NCBI RefSeq assembly: GCF_000938305.1
Contig: NZ_JYMT01000042.1
Span: 676,424-740,423 of the forward strand
Reading direction: 5' to 3'
Source of the DNA: Bradyrhizobium sp. LTSP885
GTDB taxonomy: Bacteria > Pseudomonadota > Alphaproteobacteria > Rhizobiales > Xanthobacteraceae
DNA: 64,000 nucleotides
Position 1 is the first letter of the stretch; every line of letters begins with the position of its first letter. A program made the position numbers and the translations under genes. Below the pieces are notes generated by a model, which saw only the letters and a list, made by a program, of their open reading frames with translations, did not search any database and had not been told where the DNA came from. Shown piece after piece: positions 51,901 through 59,659 of the stretch.

Positions 51901-52465
51901 CGCGACGCTCCCGATCCACGCCATGGCGCTGCAATTCGACATAGAGGCGATCGCCAAACAGGCTCGCAAGTTGGTCGCAACGCGTCGCCGCCAGCGCAGG
52001 CTGATCGGCGCCGAGCGCCAGCGCGATCGGCCCGTCCGGCCCGCCGGTCAGGGCGATCAGGTCTTCGGCGTCATCAGTGAGCCAGTCGAGCTTGATGTGC
52101 GGGGTCTGGTTGACCGGCGTCTCAAGGAACGCCCGCGAGTTCAGCTTCATCAGGCTGCGGTAGCCGCGCTCGCGCGCCGCCAGCAGGACAATTCGCGCAG
52201 GTCCCGCCGCGAGCACGCTGCGGACGTTCGGATCGACGTCGCCGAAATCGACCGCGAGCTCGCAGCCGACGATCGGCTGGATGCCGTAGCCCGCCATCTT
52301 GTCGGAGAATTCCAGCGCCCCGAACATGTTGTCGGTGTCGGTAAGCGCCAGCGCCGGCTGGCGGTCGGCCTTCGCAAGCTCGCCGAGCTTGGCGATCTTG
52401 ATCGAGCCCTTCAGCAGCGAATAGGCCGAATGGACGTGAAGATGAACAAATCCGGCATTCGACAT
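48947..52465 (-). CDS. dnaE: DNA polymerase III alpha subunit
   Basis: 1172 residues, the replicative polymerase (DnaE1 type). The PHP domain opens the protein (VHLHVHSAYSLLKGSIKIAKL); the catalytic Asp pair is in MPDFDIDFCQDRR; the thumb/fingers contain GPGRGSGAGSLVAW; helix-hairpin-helix and OB-fold regions lie in the C-terminal third. The length and the PHP start mark it as the main polymerase, not the shorter error-prone ImuC/DnaE2. A small SOS-controlled gene lies 191 bases upstream on the same strand, so SOS read-through into dnaE is possible. Confidence 0.95.
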   Translation of the reverse strand: MSNAGFVHLHVHSAYSLLKGSIKIAKLGELAKADRQPALALTDTDNMFGALEFSDKMAGYGIQPIVGCELAVDFGDVDPNVRSVLAAGPARIVLLAARERGYRSLMKLNSRAFLETPVNQTPHIKLDWLTDDAEDLIALTGGPDGPIALALGADQPALAATRCDQLASLFGDRLYVELQRHGVDRERRAESGLIDLAYAKGLPLVATNEPYFATNDDYESHDALLCIAGGHLIAETNRVQLTPDHRFKSRAEMAVLFADIPEALASTVEIAERCSFRPKTRKPILPFFTVGAASSSDAAADEAAEMKRQAEEGLANRLRVHGLSQGTTDEDYSSRLAFELDVITRMKYAGYFLIVADFIKWAKGQGIPVGPGRGSGAGSLVAWALTITDLDPIKFGLLFERFLNPERVSMPDFDIDFCQDRRGEVIQYVQQRYGRDQVAQIITFGTLQARGVLRDVGRVLQMPYGQVDKLTKLVPQNPAAPVTLAQAIESEPKLQAFRDEDPVVARAFDIAQRLEGLTRHASTHAAGIVIGDRPLSELVPLYRDPKSDMPVTQFNMKWVEPAGLVKFDFLGLKTLTVLDVAVKLLKPRNIHVDLATLPIEDASSYQMLARGDVVGVFQVESQGMRRALIDMRPDRFEDIIALVALYRPGPMANIPTYCARKHGDEEPEYLHPILEPILKETFGVIIYQEQVMQIAQVMAGYSLGDADLLRRAMGKKIRAEMEKQRAVFVAGAVKNNVPKGQAETIFELLAKFADYGFNKSHAAAYALVSFHTAYMKAHYPVEFLAASMTLELNNTDKLSEFRAEAQRLGIKVEAPNVNRSGPTFEVGDNTIYYALAALKGVGIQAVEQIVEERKKGAFTSLADFAARVSPRAVNKRIIESLAAAGAFDTLEPNRARVFAGADAVLAACQRSHEAATSGQNDMFGSAADAPSIILPQIEPWLPADRLRREYDAIGFFLSGHPLDDYATALKRLRVQSWAEFSRAVRNGATAGKVAATVVSRMERRTKTGNKMGIMGLSDPTGHFEAVLFSEGLAQYRDVLEPGTAVLLQLGAELQGEDVRARVLHAEPLDQAAAKTQKGLRIFVRDTKPLDSIARRLNMPEAAPAAGGAGRAPAAKQAPAAVPAGSTDGDVSLVIMLDLQTEVEMKLPGRYKVSPQIAGAIKAVAGVVDVQTL

Positions 52466-52575
52466 GGTTGCTCGAAGGATTTCTGCGTCAGGGATGGAGC
52501 GAGCGCCAACCCCGAAAGCAGCAATGCCTCAGGCCCGACTCGCCTCGCCATCGTGAGGCTTGGACCCTGTGGAGT

Positions 52576-52595
52576 CCACGCGGAACGCCGCGTGG
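52576..52595 (-). other. Stem-loop upstream of dnaE
   Basis: Perfect 8-bp stem with a 4-nt loop in the leader of dnaE, between the micro-gene and dnaE. No T run follows, so it is not a clear terminator. Confidence 0.45.
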
Positions 52596-52656
52596 CGGCC
52601 CACCCTCCCAGTTTTCCCCAGGGGTCGCCTATACCCCTGTTCCTGCTCGCACATTG

Positions 52657-52755
52657 CTAGAACTGGGTGAACAGCTGGGCCCACACCGCGATCATCCCGA
52701 CGAACAGCGTGATCGATGCCAGCGCCGCCGCTTCTTCCACGAACATCCTCAACAT
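52657..52755 (-). CDS. SOS-regulated 32-aa membrane peptide (SidA-like concept)
   Basis: The micro-gene encodes MLRMFVEEAAALASITLFVG plus MIAVWAQLFTQF. Residues 9-29 are one membrane helix; only Arg3, Glu7 and Glu8 are charged. GGGAGG lies 7 bases before the ATG, which fixes the start. The promoter (TTGACT, 17 bases, ACAATG) is covered by two LexA boxes, so the peptide should appear after DNA damage. In Caulobacter the LexA-controlled 29-residue membrane peptide SidA blocks division at FtsW/FtsN; the same role here is an inference from size, topology and control, not from sequence identity. dnaE lies 191 bases downstream on the same strand. Confidence 0.75.
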   Translation of the reverse strand: MLRMFVEEAAALASITLFVGMIAVWAQLFTQF

Positions 52756-52773
52756 GGCCGCCTCCCTGAATTG

Positions 52774-52788
52774 GAACATATGCAGAAC
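52774..52788 (-). promoter_or_regulatory. LexA box 1 of the micro-gene
   Basis: GAAC-ATATGCA-GAAC on the plus strand (GTTC-N7-GTTC on the minus), overlapping and just downstream of the -10 at 52788-52793. Only 18 bases separate it from the ATG. Confidence 0.8.
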
Positions 52789-52816
52789 ATTGTTCCTTTT
52801 TTGTTCTCAGAGTCAA
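52788..52816 (-). promoter_or_regulatory. Promoter of the micro-gene
   Basis: TTGACT (52816-52811) and ACAATG (52793-52788) are separated by 17 bases on the minus strand. Both LexA boxes overlap it, a layout for tight repression. Confidence 0.6.
52792..52806 (-). promoter_or_regulatory. LexA box 2 of the micro-gene
   Basis: GTTC-CTTTTTT-GTTC on the plus strand (GAAC-N7-GAAC on the minus) inside the spacer of the promoter. It is 3 bases from box 1 and in the opposite orientation. Confidence 0.8.
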
Positions 52817-52935
52817 GTGCGGGTGGGTGGGTCAGTTTGGAAAATGGCCGCCAAAGAAATCCCTTGGTTAATACGGACTCGCCCTCAGCGCGATCAGCCC
52901 CATATTGTCGACCAACCGTTTCATTGGGTGATTCT

Positions 52936-53709
52936 ATGGATTGGTCGACTTGGTTTAGTCACGTCTCGGCAAGCATCGTCGGTGGCTTCATTCTCAACTA
53001 CGTGTTGGGGCCGCTTGTCATGACGACGGCTGTTGGCGCGATCTTACGCGTTGCATTCAATAAACTGAAACAGCGCAAGCAAATTATCGGTTTTGGAGTC
53101 GGCTCCTTCGTTCTTTTTACGACCATGATCTATTTCATGGGTACCAGAACGCCTCAGCCAGAACTCGCCGGTACCGTCACTTCCCTGTTTTCAGGCGTGA
53201 CTACCGATGATCGCACAACACCGATCGTCATTGCTCTCAACGTGATTAATACCGGCTCGATGCAGACCATCGTCAAAAGCTGGCGTGTGACAATGAAGGC
53301 AAATGGGCAGACATATGATGCCGTGTTTTTGCCGATGCCCCCTTCCTTTACGTTCAACAATATTCCGAACGTTGCCAAGGGCCAGCCAACCGCGATCACG
53401 TTCCACGGTTCAGACAATATTCTGGAGAAGTCCCTCACTCCGGTTCAATCGGGCTCTATCGTGAGCGGTGTTTTATTTGCCGCATTCCAAAATGTGGATG
53501 GATCAATTTTCAAAGGTGTGGCGGAATATACTGTTACTTATGAGGATGTACTTTCGAGGACGTATTCAGCCTCAATAAGATCGACTGGCAGCATTTCTCC
53601 CGTGACAATTATGCCGGGGATACATGTTGAGGCGACCTGCCCCGTCCCTCCCGAAGGACTGCCCAAGTTAGGAAATGATATTACGAGCAGCATCAAGCCT
53701 TCTCAATAA
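52936..53709 (+). CDS. Hypothetical membrane-anchored protein of low GC, 257 aa
   Basis: Two N-terminal hydrophobic segments (about residues 8-40: SASIVGGFILNYVLGPLVM; then QIIGFGVGSFVLFTTMIYF near residue 55) anchor a C-terminal beta-rich domain (TTPIVIALNVINTGSMQTI; YTVTYEDVLSRTYSASIR). The composition is clearly more A/T-rich than the flanking genes, and codon use differs, which suggests acquisition. The domain may face the periplasm. I do not recognise the family. The ATG at 52936 has no strong ribosome-binding site. Confidence 0.6.
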   Translation: MDWSTWFSHVSASIVGGFILNYVLGPLVMTTAVGAILRVAFNKLKQRKQIIGFGVGSFVLFTTMIYFMGTRTPQPELAGTVTSLFSGVTTDDRTTPIVIALNVINTGSMQTIVKSWRVTMKANGQTYDAVFLPMPPSFTFNNIPNVAKGQPTAITFHGSDNILEKSLTPVQSGSIVSGVLFAAFQNVDGSIFKGVAEYTVTYEDVLSRTYSASIRSTGSISPVTIMPGIHVEATCPVPPEGLPKLGNDITSSIKPSQ

Positions 53710-53815
53710 GCCAAGCCCGCACTTCTCCCTGATCCGGCGGCGCATGTGCATCCCCGTCGCAATGTCTATGATCGACTTGGCGAGCTGGTTGGGGTCGCGG
53801 GGCGCCTGGGATGGT

Positions 53816-54085
53816 TCATTTGCCGCCCTTTAGCTTGTCGCGTTGGAGGAGGTACAGGGAGACCAAACCAAAAGGCCAGATGACAAAGAGCGTCGTCTGC
53901 CATGCGTTGAAGGCGCGGTAATCGGCAATCGTGTGAGGTTGCCCCTGCTTCCCGCAAAATCCAGTGGCGCACTCATGGAGTGGCGCATCGGGAAACCGGA
54001 CCATCCCGTAGAAGAATACGGCCCCCATGACGATGGCGATCACATAAGTCAGCGACCGGGCCGATTTTTGGGACAATGCGGTCAT
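53816..54085 (-). CDS. Small hypothetical membrane protein, 89 aa
   Basis: Two membrane helices: residues 11-29 (SLTYVIAIVMGAVFFYGMV) and 63-81 (TTLFVIWPFGLVSLYLLQ), joined by a loop with two cysteines (HECATGFCGKQGQPH) that should lie in the periplasm. The C-terminus is basic (QRDKLKGGK). No known domain. It stands alone between the low-GC gene and the porin-like gene. Confidence 0.6.
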   Translation of the reverse strand: MTALSQKSARSLTYVIAIVMGAVFFYGMVRFPDAPLHECATGFCGKQGQPHTIADYRAFNAWQTTLFVIWPFGLVSLYLLQRDKLKGGK

Positions 54086-54223
54086 TGCACGAATATGCGC
54101 TCCGAGCCGGCCGTTTTCCAGCCCTCACCGGCCGCCACAAACAAACTGACCCACTACCCAAGCGCGGCCGAGCACCCTTCATCCCGTGATCCGGCCCGGC
54201 GGTTAATCCGCGCATCCAACAAA

Positions 54224-54251
54224 AAAGCCCCGGGCCAAGGCCCGGGGCTTT
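54224..54251 (-). terminator. Intrinsic terminator of the outer-membrane protein gene
   Basis: Perfect 13-bp stem (54224-54236 with 54239-54251), 2-nt loop by strict pairing, followed on the minus strand by a T run. It ends the gene at 54278-55027. Confidence 0.85.
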
Positions 54252-54277
54252 CGATGCTGCTTGAGTTAAGCGAGCGA

Positions 54278-55027
54278 TCAGTAGCGCGCGACGATCGGGC
54301 CGCCGAACTTGTAGTTCAGGCGGACGGTGACGAGATCGGCGTCCTGCTTGACGTCGACGTTGCGGCTGTTGACGCCGGCCGGGGTGACCAGGGTGTAGTT
54401 CTGGGTGCCCATGAACAGATGGTCGTATTCGACCGCAGCCGACCAGTTCGGAGCGAAAGCGTATTCGAGACCGACACCGACGGCGCCGCCCCAGCGGGTG
54501 TCAGAGGCACTGTCAACCAGCGCACCGCCAGCCGTCAGACCCTTGTAGCTGTTGTCGGTCACCGCAGCACCGCCCTTTACGTAGAGCAAGGTGGTGTTCC
54601 AGGCGTAACCGATCTGACCGGTGAACAGGCCAAACGCATCCAGCTTGGTTCGGTTGTTGAGCAGGAAGACCGCGCTGGTATTCGAGCCGCTGAAGTCAGC
54701 CCAGTTGCCCTGAGCTTCGAGGCCGAACACGAAGTTGCCGCTCTGCCAGCGGTAACCGACCTGACCACCGACCGTGCCGCCCGTCGAGTCATGGCTGCCT
54801 TCGCCCGCGGGTCCGAAGGGAACGCCGCCGATCGCAGTGGTGGTCCAGCTGTTGTGGCTCGAGCCCCAACCGCCGTTGGCACCGATGTAGAACCCGCTCC
54901 AGTCATAGACCGTGGCGATCATCGCCGGCGCCTTGGTGTAAGGCCGAGCCGCGAGATCAGCCGCGAACGCCGGCGCAGTCGCGCTGAGCGCGATCAGGCT
55001 GGCAGTGAGAAGCAAAACCTTTTTCAT
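54278..55027 (-). CDS. Outer-membrane beta-barrel protein (Omp25/RopB-like)
   Basis: 249 residues. Sec signal peptide (MKKVLLLTASLIALSATAPA, ending AFAADLA), then the family start VYDWSGFYIGANGGWGSS and eight predicted strands ending NYKFGGPIVARY. It resembles abundant Rhizobiales barrel proteins of the Omp25/Omp31 type. The leader is long (the 5' gap is 293 bases). A strong terminator follows the gene, as for highly expressed single-gene units. Confidence 0.88.
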   Translation of the reverse strand: MKKVLLLTASLIALSATAPAFAADLAARPYTKAPAMIATVYDWSGFYIGANGGWGSSHNSWTTTAIGGVPFGPAGEGSHDSTGGTVGGQVGYRWQSGNFVFGLEAQGNWADFSGSNTSAVFLLNNRTKLDAFGLFTGQIGYAWNTTLLYVKGGAAVTDNSYKGLTAGGALVDSASDTRWGGAVGVGLEYAFAPNWSAAVEYDHLFMGTQNYTLVTPAGVNSRNVDVKQDADLVTVRLNYKFGGPIVARY

Positions 55028-55320
55028 TTTTCCCGTTCCAACTTTTTCTACTGGCCCCCAAGGCCTCGAGACATGCTCATAGCAGTCTTCATCCGAATTG
55101 CTGTAACTTCGCTGCAACAGGAAGATCCAAACGACTCCATTCAAATTGTAAGTTAATGTTGTGTTACAGGCACTTCTTGCACTTTCGCCACATCGTCGCC
55201 GCACATATTTCACAATTCAAATCGGCGTGCGCGATTGCGCATGAGATGGTGTTGACGGGAACCCGCTTGTTCGATTTGGATCATCTCTGAAGTCGAGTCT
55301 TCGCAGCAAAGGAATGCAAC
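55028..55320. other. Intergenic region between divergent genes
   Basis: 293 bases holding promoters of the barrel gene and the first DUF3551 gene. It is A/T-rich around 55100-55160. I can name no certain -35/-10 pair. Confidence 0.4.
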
Positions 55321-55620
55321 ATGCGGACAATGATTCTTGCTGCGGCGTCTGTGGTCGCGCTCACGACATTTGGCGCGGTTCCCGCACAGGCCGTCGGCCT
55401 GCGCTACCCCTTCTGCATGCAGGGCAACCGGTCTCCCGGTCTCAGCAACTGCGCCTATGAGACATATCAGCAGTGCAAGGCCTCCGCCTCCGGGATCGGT
55501 CAGGATTGCATCGCCAATCCCTACTATGTCGGCGACAACGACCGCCGCTCCTATCTCAACATCCCTCAGCGCCAGCGCGATCGGGATAATGGCGGCCTCC
55601 TCGGGTTGTTCATCCGCTGA
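55321..55620 (+). CDS. DUF3551 small secreted protein, 99 aa
   Basis: Signal peptide MRTMILAAASVVALTTFGAV, cleavage after AQA. The mature part has the DUF3551 pattern RYPFCMQGNRSPGLSNCAYET followed by QCKASASGIGQDCIANPYY, with four cysteines set for disulphides. Secreted or periplasmic, function unknown. AAAGGA precedes the ATG. A shorter paralogue follows at 55743. Confidence 0.75.
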   Translation: MRTMILAAASVVALTTFGAVPAQAVGLRYPFCMQGNRSPGLSNCAYETYQQCKASASGIGQDCIANPYYVGDNDRRSYLNIPQRQRDRDNGGLLGLFIR

Positions 55621-55742
55621 TCGCCGATCCCGCAACCGGGGCACGCGAACGTGATTGGACGCAGGCCCGCGCAGCGACGCCTGCTCCGGCGCAAGTTCGG
55701 CGTGCGAGGGTTTCGGACGCCCGATCGGTCGGGACATCTCTG

Positions 55743-56012
55743 ATGCGAAAATTGATTCTGGCAGTATTGGCGCTGGTGACCGTGGCAAGCGCGCCAGCAA
55801 GCGCCCAAAAATACGATTCGACCTCCCCGGTCTGCATAACCAACTATCGATGGGGCGGCGAAGATACCGAGTGCGGCTACACGTCGATTGCGCAGTGCCA
55901 GGCATCGGCCTCCGGCCTTCCAGCGACGTGCATCAATAATCCCTATTACGCCGGGCCCTCGCCCGATCGACCGAGGGAACCAGCCAGACGGGGCCGCCGC
56001 CCGGCCTACTGA
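55743..56012 (+). CDS. DUF3551 small secreted protein, 89 aa
   Basis: Signal peptide MRKLILAVLALVTVASAPASAQ and a DUF3551 core (SPVCITNYRWGGEDTECGYT; QCQASASGLPATCINNPYYAG) with the same four cysteines as the neighbour. Basic, Pro/Arg-rich tail. Tandem paralogue of the gene at 55321, 122 bases away; probably one duplication. Function unknown. Confidence 0.75.
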   Translation: MRKLILAVLALVTVASAPASAQKYDSTSPVCITNYRWGGEDTECGYTSIAQCQASASGLPATCINNPYYAGPSPDRPREPARRGRRPAY

Positions 56013-56054
56013 GACCAGAGCTTCTGCTCTGGTTGAATCAGAGCAGGAGCTCTA

Positions 56055-56114
56055 GATTCTTGTTGTGACGCGTTTTCTTCACGCGAACCGGTGTCCACTT
56101 CGCTCGAAAACGCT
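56055..56114. repeat. Recurrent Bradyrhizobium-type intergenic element
   Basis: The stretch containing CGTTTTCTTCACGCGAACCGG and GTGTCCACTTCGCTCGAAAACG is the kind of imperfect palindrome seen between genes in many Bradyrhizobium replicons. It abuts the lolD stop. A hairpin (CCAGAG-CTTCTG-CTCTGG) just before it probably terminates the DUF3551 transcript. Confidence 0.6.
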
Positions 56115-56813
56115 CTAATCCAGCTCGACGATCTGTCCGTTCGCGAGCGACACCCGGCGATCCATCCGCGCAGCGAGATCCATATTGTGGGTTGCGATCA
56201 GCATCGCGACCCGCGTCGCCTTGACGAGTTGCATCAGCGCGCCGAAGACGTGGTCGGCCGTGGCCGGATCGAGATTGCCTGTCGGCTCGTCCGCCAACAG
56301 CGCCCGCGGCGCGTTGGCGACCGCGCGCGCGATCGCGACGCGTTGCTGCTCACCGCCCGACAGCTCAGCCGGCCGGTGCTTGATGCGGTCGCCGAGGCCA
56401 AGATAGCCCAATATCTCGGTCGACCGCTTGACGGTCTCGGAGCGTTTGAGGCCGCGGATCATCTGCGGCAGCATGACGTTTTCGAGCGCGGAGAATTCCG
56501 GCAGCAGCCGATGCGACTGGTAGACGAAGCCGATGTCGGAGCGCCTGATCTGGGTGCGATCGATGTCGGACATTTGCGACGTCGGCGTGCCCGCAACATA
56601 GACCTCGCCGTCATCAGGGCTCTCCAACAATCCAGCGATATGCAGCAGCGTCGACTTGCCAGACCCGGATGGCCCCACCAGCGCCACCGACTGCCCGGGC
56701 CACAGCGCGAGCTTGGCGCCGTTCAGGATCGTCAGCGTCGTTTCGCCCTGCCGGTACTCCCGCTTGACGTCGTGAAGATAGATGACCGGTACATCTTCCG
56801 CCCCCTCGGCCAT
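56115..56813 (-). CDS. lolD: Lipoprotein-releasing ABC transporter ATPase LolD
   Basis: 232 residues. Walker A GPSGSGKS at 47-54, signature LSGGEQQRVAIARA, Walker B LLADEPTGNLD and the His switch (IATHNMD). It powers extraction of lipoproteins from the inner membrane by LolC. ATG 56813 is used because it follows the lolC stop (56822) by 8 bases; a longer in-frame start would overlap lolC. Confidence 0.93.
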   Translation of the reverse strand: MAEGAEDVPVIYLHDVKREYRQGETTLTILNGAKLALWPGQSVALVGPSGSGKSTLLHIAGLLESPDDGEVYVAGTPTSQMSDIDRTQIRRSDIGFVYQSHRLLPEFSALENVMLPQMIRGLKRSETVKRSTEILGYLGLGDRIKHRPAELSGGEQQRVAIARAVANAPRALLADEPTGNLDPATADHVFGALMQLVKATRVAMLIATHNMDLAARMDRRVSLANGQIVELD

Positions 56814-56821
56814 GCCCGCCC

Positions 56822-58090
56822 TCACTCGTACCTGAGCGCGTCGACCGGATCGAGGCGCGCGGCGCGCCACGACGGGTAGAGCGTCGCCAGGAAGGACAGC
56901 GTCAGCGCCATGATCACCACCGCAAGCGTTTCGCCGAAATCGATTTCGGCCGGAAGCTTGGAGAGGAAATAGAGCTCAGGCGAGAACAGCTCGGTGTTGG
57001 TGAGCCAGGACAGGAACTGCCTGATCGATTCGATGTTCAGGCAGATCAGCATCCCGACGACGAAGCCGGTCAGCGTGCCGACGACGCCGATCGCCGCACC
57101 TGTTATCAGGAATATCCGCATGATCGAGCCCTGCGAGGCGCCCATGGTGCGCAGGATCGCGATGTCCTGCCCCTTGTCCTTCACCAGCATGATCAATCCG
57201 GAGACGATGTTGAGCGCGGCGACCAGCACGATCATGGTCAGGATCAGGAACATCACGTTGCGCTCGACCTGCAGCGCGTTGAAGAACGTCGAATTGCGCT
57301 GCCGCCAGTCGACCAGGAACACCGGGCGCCCGGCGGCCTCGGTGACCAATTTGCGGTAGGTGTCGATCTTGTCGGGGTTGGTGGTGAACACCTCGATCGA
57401 GGACACGTCGTTGTTGCGGTTGAAATAGGCCTGCGCTTCGGTCAGCGGCATGAACACGAAGGTCGAATCGTATTCCGACATGCCGATCTCGAACACCGCC
57501 GTGATCTTGTAGGGCTTGATGCGCGGCGTGGTGCCCATCGGCGTCACCGCCCCCTTGGGCGAGACCAGCGTGATGCTGTCACCGGCGTGCAGCGACAGCT
57601 GATCGGCGAGCCGGCGGCCGATCGCAACGCCCTGCCCCTCGTCAAAACCCTCGAGCGTGCCCTGCTTGATGTTCTTGGCGATCGAGGTGAGGTTGTTGAG
57701 ATCGTCGGCGCGGATGCCGCGGATGAAGACGCCGGCCGCGTTGAACGGTGAGGAGCCGAGCCCCTGCCCGTCCACCACAGGCGCGGCCAGACGGATGCCC
57801 TGGACCTGGCTGATGCGGTCGGCAACGTCCTTCCAGTCAGTCAGCGGCGATTCCAGCGGCTGCACCAGAAGATGTCCGTTGAGGCCGAGGATCTTGTCCA
57901 GCAGCTCCTTGCGGAAGCCGTTCATGACCGCCATCACGACGATCAGCGTGGCGACGCCGAGCATGATGCCGAGGAACGAAAAGCCGGCGATGACTGAAAT
58001 GAACCCTTCCTTGCGACGTGCGCGCAGATAGCGTCCGGACAGCAGCCATTCGAATGGCGCAAAAGGCGGGGTACGGACTGGCTCGCTCAT
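56822..58090 (-). CDS. lolC: Lipoprotein-releasing system permease LolC/E
   Basis: 422 residues with one N-terminal helix (near residues 24-46, with VIAGFSFLGIMLGVATLIVV), a large periplasmic domain and three C-terminal helices (MIVLVAALNIVSGLIMLVKD; FLITGAAIGVVGTLTGFVVG; ending ARLDPVDALRYE). Alphaproteobacteria usually have a single LolC/E-type permease that works as a homodimer with LolD. ATG 58090 follows TGGATGAG; ATG 58102 is an alternative. Order proS-lolC-lolD-dnaE is typical, here interrupted before dnaE. Confidence 0.93.
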   Translation of the reverse strand: MSEPVRTPPFAPFEWLLSGRYLRARRKEGFISVIAGFSFLGIMLGVATLIVVMAVMNGFRKELLDKILGLNGHLLVQPLESPLTDWKDVADRISQVQGIRLAAPVVDGQGLGSSPFNAAGVFIRGIRADDLNNLTSIAKNIKQGTLEGFDEGQGVAIGRRLADQLSLHAGDSITLVSPKGAVTPMGTTPRIKPYKITAVFEIGMSEYDSTFVFMPLTEAQAYFNRNNDVSSIEVFTTNPDKIDTYRKLVTEAAGRPVFLVDWRQRNSTFFNALQVERNVMFLILTMIVLVAALNIVSGLIMLVKDKGQDIAILRTMGASQGSIMRIFLITGAAIGVVGTLTGFVVGMLICLNIESIRQFLSWLTNTELFSPELYFLSKLPAEIDFGETLAVVIMALTLSFLATLYPSWRAARLDPVDALRYE

Positions 58091-58174
58091 GGTCTCATCC
58101 ATCTATCGATAATCCCATGATTCGGGCCAATTGTGGCCGGATTACCCCGCGGATAGGCGCGTGGTGAATAAACT

Positions 58175-59494
58175 TCAACTCGCCAGCTTTGCGACCAATT
58201 CGGCCGGGGTCATGTTCTCGCGCGAGCCATCGCTGCGACGCTTCACTTCGACCTTGCCTTCGGCGAGACCCTTGGGCCCAACGATGATCTGCCAGGGAAT
58301 TCCGATCAGGTCGGCGGCGGCGAACTTCGCACCGGCGCGCTGATCGGTGTCGTCATAGAGCACATCGACGCCCTTCGCGATCAGGTCGCGATACAGGGTC
58401 TCGCAAGCGGCATCGACCGCGGCGTCGCCCTGCTTGAGGTTGAGGATCGCAGCGCGGAACGGCGCGACCGCCTCGGGCCATTTGATGCCGGCATCGTCAT
58501 GGCAGGCCTCAATGATCGCACCGACCAGACGCGAGACGCCGACGCCGTAGGAGCCGCCATGGATCGGCACATCGACGCCATCGGGGCCAGCCACCATCGC
58601 CTTCATGGTGTCGGAATATTTGGTGCCAAAATAGAAGATCTGGCCGACCTCGATGCCGCGGGTGTTGACCCGCTTGTCCACTGGGACTTCGCTCTCGAAC
58701 CGCGCGGCGTCGTGGACGTCCTCGGTCGCGGCGTAGACCGAGGTCCACTGCTTGATGATCGGCGTGAGATCGCCGTCATAGTCGACGTCGTCGGGCGGGA
58801 TCGGCAGATCGAGCACGTCCTTGTTGCAGAACACGCCGGACTCGCCAGTCTCCGCGAGCACGATGAATTCGTGGCTGAGGTCCCCGCCGATCGGGCCGGT
58901 CTCGGCCCGCATCGGGATTGCCTTCAGGCCCATCCGCGCGAAGGTGCGCAGGTAAGCGACGAACATCCTGTTGTAGGAGCGCCGCGCAGCTGTTTCGTCG
59001 AGGTCGAACGAATAGGCGTCCTTCATCAGGAATTCGCGGCCGCGCATCACGCCGAAGCGCGGACGCTGCTCGTCGCGGAATTTCCACTGGATGTGGTAGA
59101 GGTTGAGCGGCAAGCTCTTGTAGGACTTGACGTAGGAGCGGAAGATCTCCGTGATCATTTCCTCGTTGGTCGGCCCATACAGCAGCTCGCGCTTGTGGCG
59201 ATCGATGATGCGCAGCATCTCCGGCCCATAGGCGTCGTAGCGGCCGCTTTCGCGCCAGAGATCGGCGAGTTGCAGCGTCGGCATCAACAGCTCGAGCGCG
59301 CCGGCGCGGTCCTGTTCCTCGCGCACGATCTGCTCGATCTTCTTCAGCACCCGGAAGCCGAGCGGCAGCCAGGCATAGATGCCGGCCGCCTCCTGCCGCA
59401 TCATGCCGGCGCGCAGCATCAGGCGATGCGAGACGATCTCCGCCTCTTTCGGATTCTCTTTCAGGATGGGCAGGAAAAACCGCGACAATCGCAT
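58175..59494 (-). CDS. proS: Prolyl-tRNA synthetase, short alphaproteobacterial type
   Basis: 439 residues. Class II motifs: AAGIYAWLPLGFRVLKKIEQ (motif 1), QWKFRDEQRPRFGVMRGREF (motif 2), YGVGVSRLVGAIIE (motif 3). The anticodon domain closes the protein. The Ala-editing INS domain of the E. coli enzyme is absent, as in the usual alphaproteobacterial form. It charges tRNA(Pro). lolC follows 84 bases downstream. Confidence 0.95.
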   Translation of the reverse strand: MRLSRFFLPILKENPKEAEIVSHRLMLRAGMMRQEAAGIYAWLPLGFRVLKKIEQIVREEQDRAGALELLMPTLQLADLWRESGRYDAYGPEMLRIIDRHKRELLYGPTNEEMITEIFRSYVKSYKSLPLNLYHIQWKFRDEQRPRFGVMRGREFLMKDAYSFDLDETAARRSYNRMFVAYLRTFARMGLKAIPMRAETGPIGGDLSHEFIVLAETGESGVFCNKDVLDLPIPPDDVDYDGDLTPIIKQWTSVYAATEDVHDAARFESEVPVDKRVNTRGIEVGQIFYFGTKYSDTMKAMVAGPDGVDVPIHGGSYGVGVSRLVGAIIEACHDDAGIKWPEAVAPFRAAILNLKQGDAAVDAACETLYRDLIAKGVDVLYDDTDQRAGAKFAAADLIGIPWQIIVGPKGLAEGKVEVKRRSDGSRENMTPAELVAKLAS

Positions 59495-59659
59495 GGGGTT
59501 ACTCGGGAATCAGGGATGCGCCGGAAGAGCAGCAGTGAAACCGGATTGGGTGCGAAAACACAAGGCCGACAATTGCGACAAACCCGTCAAATCAGGCGAT
59601 TTTCGGCCATTTCAGCGCCTTGCGCCCCACCCAGGCAGCCGGTCACGCAGGCCCTGCCC
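59495..59659. other. Intergenic, proS promoter region
   Basis: 165 bases between proS and the copC-copD fusion gene, both on the minus strand. It should hold the proS promoter. No strong hairpin or small gene was seen. Confidence 0.35.

Noticed and set aside
49730..52660. 976-codon frame antisense to dnaE
   Set aside because: No recognisable domain, Arg-rich shadow; dnaE occupies the other strand with all motifs.
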